Assembly: GCA_050331695.1 (NCBI GenBank)
Contig: JBHJGP010000020.1
Coordinates: 1-64,000 of the forward strand
From: JBHJGP01 sp050331695
Lineage (GTDB): Bacteria > Pseudomonadota > Alphaproteobacteria > Geminicoccales > Geminicoccaceae
Length of the DNA: 64,000 nucleotides
Direction: 5' to 3'
Below the pieces are notes generated by a model. That model searched no databases. It was not told the origin of the DNA and saw only the letters and a list, made by a program, of their open reading frames with translations. Within the stretch, counting starts at the first letter, position 1; each line of letters opens with the position of its first letter. Below, one piece after another: positions 61,141 to 64,000 of the stretch. The position numbers and the translations under genes were made by a program.

Positions 61141-61739
61141 GCGGCGCGCCCCATTTAGTCCCTGGCTTCGCTGACCCGGTTCTCGACAGCCAGGCGGTCT
61201 TCCGATCTGTTCTGACGGCGCTGAGCGAGCCCGGTCGGGTGATGACGGCGCTGAATACGCCACGCGAGGCGCCCCCGCCGGTGTCGCCGATCGCTTACGC
61301 GGCAATTCTGATGCTCTGCGACACGGATACACCACTCTGGCTGGACACGGTCTCGAACCAATCCTTGGTCCGGGAAACGATTGCTTTCCATACGGGCGCG
61401 CCGACCACCCGCGATCCGGCGAAAGCCATCTTCGCGCTCGTTCAGGAACCGGTATCGATGCCTCCTCTCGAGGCGTTCTGCCAGGGGATTGCCGAATATC
61501 CCGACCGCTCCACGACCCTCATCATCCAAGTCAAGGGTTTCGAACGCGACGTAGGCCCACGCTGGCGAGGTCCCGGCATCCAGACCAGCACCAGGCTCCA
61601 GGTCAACGGTTTGCCGCCTGCGTTCTGGCGCCAGTGGCGGAACAATCACGACCAGTATCCCCTTGGGGTCGACATCCTTTTCGTGGCTGGGAACCTGCTG
61701 GTGGGCCTTCCTCGCTCGACCCATATCGAGGATGCGTGA
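61137..61739 (+). CDS. phnH: C-P lyase complex subunit PhnH
   Basis: 200 residues. It resembles a PLP-enzyme fold without cofactor and scaffolds the C-P lyase core. Conserved segments are PGFADPVLDSQAVFRSVLTALSEPGRV, AYAAILMLCDTDTPLWLD, and the C-terminal QWRNNHDQYPLGVDILFVAGNLLVGLPRST. ATGA overlap with phnG; 3 bp before phnI. Length and order are as in E. coli. Confidence 0.94.
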   Translation: MSGAPHLVPGFADPVLDSQAVFRSVLTALSEPGRVMTALNTPREAPPPVSPIAYAAILMLCDTDTPLWLDTVSNQSLVRETIAFHTGAPTTRDPAKAIFALVQEPVSMPPLEAFCQGIAEYPDRSTTLIIQVKGFERDVGPRWRGPGIQTSTRLQVNGLPPAFWRQWRNNHDQYPLGVDILFVAGNLLVGLPRSTHIEDA

Positions 61740-61742
61740 GCC

Positions 61743-62849
61743 ATGTACGTCGCGGTCAAAGGCGGTGAGAAGGCGATCGAGAACGCACACAAGTGGCTTG
61801 CGGAAACCCGCCGGGGTGATCCTGCCGTCGCCGAACTGTCCCTCGATCAGATCCAAGCACAGCTGAGGCTATCGCTTCAGCGGATCATGAACGAGGGCTC
61901 GCTCTATGATCCTGAACTGGCGGCGCTGGCGATCAAGCAGGCCATGGGTGACCTGATCGAAGCCGCCTTCCTGCTTCGGGCCTATCGGACCACCCTACCT
62001 CGTTTCGGCTATGCCGAGCCTTTCAACACAGACGCTATGGTGATCAAACGGCGGATTTCAGCGACCTACAAGGATCTTCCCGGAGGTCAGGTCCTGGGCC
62101 CCACCTTCGACTACACCCATCGCCTTCTCGATTTCATGTTGGCGGCCGAGGGCGAGATACCATCGAAAGCGCGTCTCGCCGACGAACCCCTACCGGGCGA
62201 CGTCCCCCACGTGCTGGCCCTTCTCGACGATGAAGGGTTGATGCAGCCCGAGATGGCGGAGGATGGTGAAGGTTACGTCATTCCAGACGTTACCCGGGAG
62301 CCGCTTTTGTTTCCGGCGGAAAGAGCGACGCGGCTGCAAACGCTTGCTCGGGGCGATGAGGGGTTCTTGCTGGCGCTCGGCTACTCGACCCAGCGTGGTT
62401 TCGGCACGACCCACCCCTTCGTCGGCGAGCTCCGCGTCGGTCTGGTCGAGCTGGCCTTTACCCCGGAAGATTTGGGCTTTTCGATCGTCATCGGCCAGAT
62501 CGAGATCACAGAGTGCGAGATGGTCAATCAGTTTGCTGGCTCGAAGACCGAGCCGGCGCAGTTCACCCGGGGCTACGGGCTCGTCTTCGGCCATGGCGAG
62601 CGCAAGGCAATGGCCATGGCATTGGTCGATCGGGCACTGCGCAACAAGGACAAACTGGGAGAAACCGGCGCGCCGGCGGAAGACGAGGAATTCGTGCTCT
62701 ATCACGCGGACAATGTCCAGGCGAGCGGCTTTGTCGAGCACCTGAAACTGCCGCACTATGTCGATTTTCAGGGTGAGCTCGACAATATCCGACATCTACG
62801 CAAAGCCGCAGGCGCTGAACTAGACCGCCAGGCAGAGGCCGCCGAATGA
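61743..62849 (+). CDS. phnI: C-P lyase nucleosidase subunit PhnI
   Basis: 368 residues. PhnI cleaves the purine base from ATP so that the phosphonate can attach to ribose 1'-position. The opening MYVAVKGGEKAIENAHKWLAETRRGD and segments RTTLPRFGYAEPFNTDAMVIKRRISATYKDLPGGQ and HPFVGELRVGLVELAF are split across the family-conserved core. The length agrees with E. coli PhnI (about 354). The 4-bp overlap with phnJ at 62846 implies coupling. Confidence 0.94.
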   Translation: MYVAVKGGEKAIENAHKWLAETRRGDPAVAELSLDQIQAQLRLSLQRIMNEGSLYDPELAALAIKQAMGDLIEAAFLLRAYRTTLPRFGYAEPFNTDAMVIKRRISATYKDLPGGQVLGPTFDYTHRLLDFMLAAEGEIPSKARLADEPLPGDVPHVLALLDDEGLMQPEMAEDGEGYVIPDVTREPLLFPAERATRLQTLARGDEGFLLALGYSTQRGFGTTHPFVGELRVGLVELAFTPEDLGFSIVIGQIEITECEMVNQFAGSKTEPAQFTRGYGLVFGHGERKAMAMALVDRALRNKDKLGETGAPAEDEEFVLYHADNVQASGFVEHLKLPHYVDFQGELDNIRHLRKAAGAELDRQAEAAE

Positions 62850-63718
62850 CGGCCACAGGCTCCCCCACGCTCGAGGGCTATCCCTTCGCCTATCTCGACA
62901 GCCAGACCAAGCGCATGATCCGCCGAGCGATCCTCAAAGCGGTCGCCGTGCCGGGCTATCAGGTGCCGTTCGCGTCGCGGGACATGCCTTTGCCTTACGG
63001 CTGGGGCACAGGCGGCATTCAGATCACTGCATCCTGTATCGGCTCCGACGACACGCTGAAGGTGATCGACCAGGGCGCAGACGACACCACCATCGCCATC
63101 TCGATCCGCCGATTTTTTCAGCGCACAGCCGGGGTTCGGGTCACCGAGACGACCAGAGAAGCAAGTCTGATCCAGACCCGGCACCGGATCCCGGAACAAC
63201 CGCTGCGGGCCGGTCAGATCCTGGTCTACCAGGTGCCGACGCCCGAACCGTTGCGCTTTTTAGAGCCGCGCGAGACCGAAACCCGGCGGCTTCATGCCCT
63301 GGCGGACTACGGCATCATGCATGTGAAGCTCTACGAGAGCGTGGCACGCATGGGCCGGATCACGACAGCTTTCGATTACCCGGTGATGGTCAACGACCGC
63401 TATGTCATGGCGCCGTCGCCCACGCCCAAATTCGACAATCCGAAAATGGACATGAACCCGGCGCTGCAACTCTTCGGCGCCGGACGCGAGAAACGGATCT
63501 ACGCCGTGCCTCCTTACACCTCGGTCAAGAGCCTCGATTTCGAGGACTATCCGTTCGAGATCCAGCGCTGGGACCGGCCTTGCGCACTGTGCGGCGCCGG
63601 GGATGCATATCTCGACGAGATCATCACGGACGACGCCGGCGGCCGTCTGTTCATCTGCTCCGACACGGATCATTGCTCCAGAAGACGGGCCGCGGGCCAC
63701 AAAGAGGCCGGCTCATGA
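62846..63718 (+). CDS. phnJ: Radical-SAM C-P lyase PhnJ
   Basis: 290 residues. PhnJ breaks the C-P bond of ribosyl phosphonates by radical SAM chemistry. The unusual cluster motif Cys-x2-Cys-x21-Cys-x5-Cys is intact at Cys246, Cys249, Cys271 and Cys277, a constant offset of 5 from E. coli C241, C244, C266, C272. The glycine region AGREKRIYAVPPYTSVKSLDF precedes it. Complete catalytic set. Overlaps phnK by 4 bp. Confidence 0.96.
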   Translation: MTATGSPTLEGYPFAYLDSQTKRMIRRAILKAVAVPGYQVPFASRDMPLPYGWGTGGIQITASCIGSDDTLKVIDQGADDTTIAISIRRFFQRTAGVRVTETTREASLIQTRHRIPEQPLRAGQILVYQVPTPEPLRFLEPRETETRRLHALADYGIMHVKLYESVARMGRITTAFDYPVMVNDRYVMAPSPTPKFDNPKMDMNPALQLFGAGREKRIYAVPPYTSVKSLDFEDYPFEIQRWDRPCALCGAGDAYLDEIITDDAGGRLFICSDTDHCSRRRAAGHKEAGS

Positions 63719-64000
63719 GCGACGCCCCCCTGCTTTCCGTCCGCGGTCTGGAAAAATGGTTCGGGGCGACGCCGGCATGCCGGGCCATCGCGTTTGATTT
63801 GTTCCCGGGCGAGGTGCTGGCGATCGTCGGCGAAAGCGGATCGGGCAAGACAACGCTCTTGAACTGTCTTTACGGCAGGCTCACGGCAGACAGCGGCGAA
63901 ATCCTCTACCGGATGCGCGACGAACAGGTCCTTGATGTCGCCGGTGCAAGCGAGAGCCGGCTTAGGATGCTGATGCGGACCGACTGGGGCTTCGTCCACC
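63715..64000 (+). CDS. phnK: C-P lyase ATPase PhnK, 5' part (truncated by window end)
   Basis: The first 95 codons, running off the window. MSDAPLLSVRGLEKWFGATPACRAI opens an ABC ATPase domain with Walker A GESGSGKTTLLN at about residues 39-50. The phrase YGRLTADSGEILYRMRD is typical of PhnK. PhnK binds the PhnGHIJ core. No phnCDE transport gene lies within the window; they may be downstream. Confidence 0.9.
   Translation, partial: MSDAPLLSVRGLEKWFGATPACRAIAFDLFPGEVLAIVGESGSGKTTLLNCLYGRLTADSGEILYRMRDEQVLDVAGASESRLRMLMRTDWGFVH

Overview
The window is a gene-dense stretch of a high-GC alphaproteobacterial chromosome. The supporting signs are minCDE, a sigma-32 RpoH next to an RluA-family pseudouridine synthase, TrmFO, an alphaproteobacterial-style che operon, pspABC, UbiG and a C-P lyase operon. 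A Rhodospirillales-like or Rhizobiales-like affiliation is likely, but the sequence alone does not settle it. I see no transposase, integrase, phage gene, rRNA or CRISPR array. Two tRNAs are present (Phe-GAA and Glu-CTC). Many apparent long ORFs are antisense shadows of real genes.

Layout. 0-3 kb (minus strand): GDP-mannose/UDP-glucose 6-dehydrogenase followed by a Wzx-type flippase, the edge of a surface polysaccharide locus. 3-5 kb: a quinone oxidoreductase, tRNA-Phe and a 700-bp gene-poor stretch. 5-15.7 kb: a complete chemotaxis system. On the minus strand it runs STAS protein, cheY, cheA, cheW, a NIT-domain MCP, cheR, cheB and a second cheY. Nearby lie a plus-strand cheD and a minus-strand coiled-coil protein with a CheZ/CheT-like DxxxQ motif. 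16-26.5 kb: mixed metabolic genes, namely a MIP channel, a DUF892 protein, CreA, a xylose-dehydrogenase-like SDR, a membrane EEP hydrolase, a TIM-barrel epimerase, an FkbM methyltransferase, a metallophosphoesterase plus lipid kinase pair, DUF3616, and a cNMP-binding TrxR-like flavoprotein without redox cysteines. 26.6-30.1 kb: an isoquinoline-oxidoreductase-type molybdenum hydroxylase (IorA, IorB) with a diheme cytochrome c, then a tiny lipoprotein. 30.2-39.2 kb: AsmA, GST, OmpA, PyrE, small proteins, MinCDE and TrmFO.

39.3-43.4 kb: an operon joining a TrpXYZ-like ABC importer to TrpB2. 43.6-49.4 kb: pspABC, two divergent sugar kinases and a CLC channel with CBS domains. 49.4-57.7 kb: UvrD helicase, PrmA, RpoH, RluA, an Fe-S RNA methyltransferase, tRNA-Glu, a cytochrome c/P460 fusion and UbiG. 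57.7-64 kb: phosphonate utilisation, with phnF divergent from phnGHIJK (phnK runs off the window).

The most interesting observation is regulatory. Two good Pho boxes lie in the phn region. One faces phnG and overlaps the ribosome-binding site and start codon of phnF. The other faces a minus-strand pair (TIM-barrel epimerase plus EEP hydrolase) that is not a known part of C-P lyase. This suggests the pair is an undescribed phosphate-starvation module. Other candidates are the DxxxQ protein in the che cluster and the TrpXYZ-TrpB2 operon.
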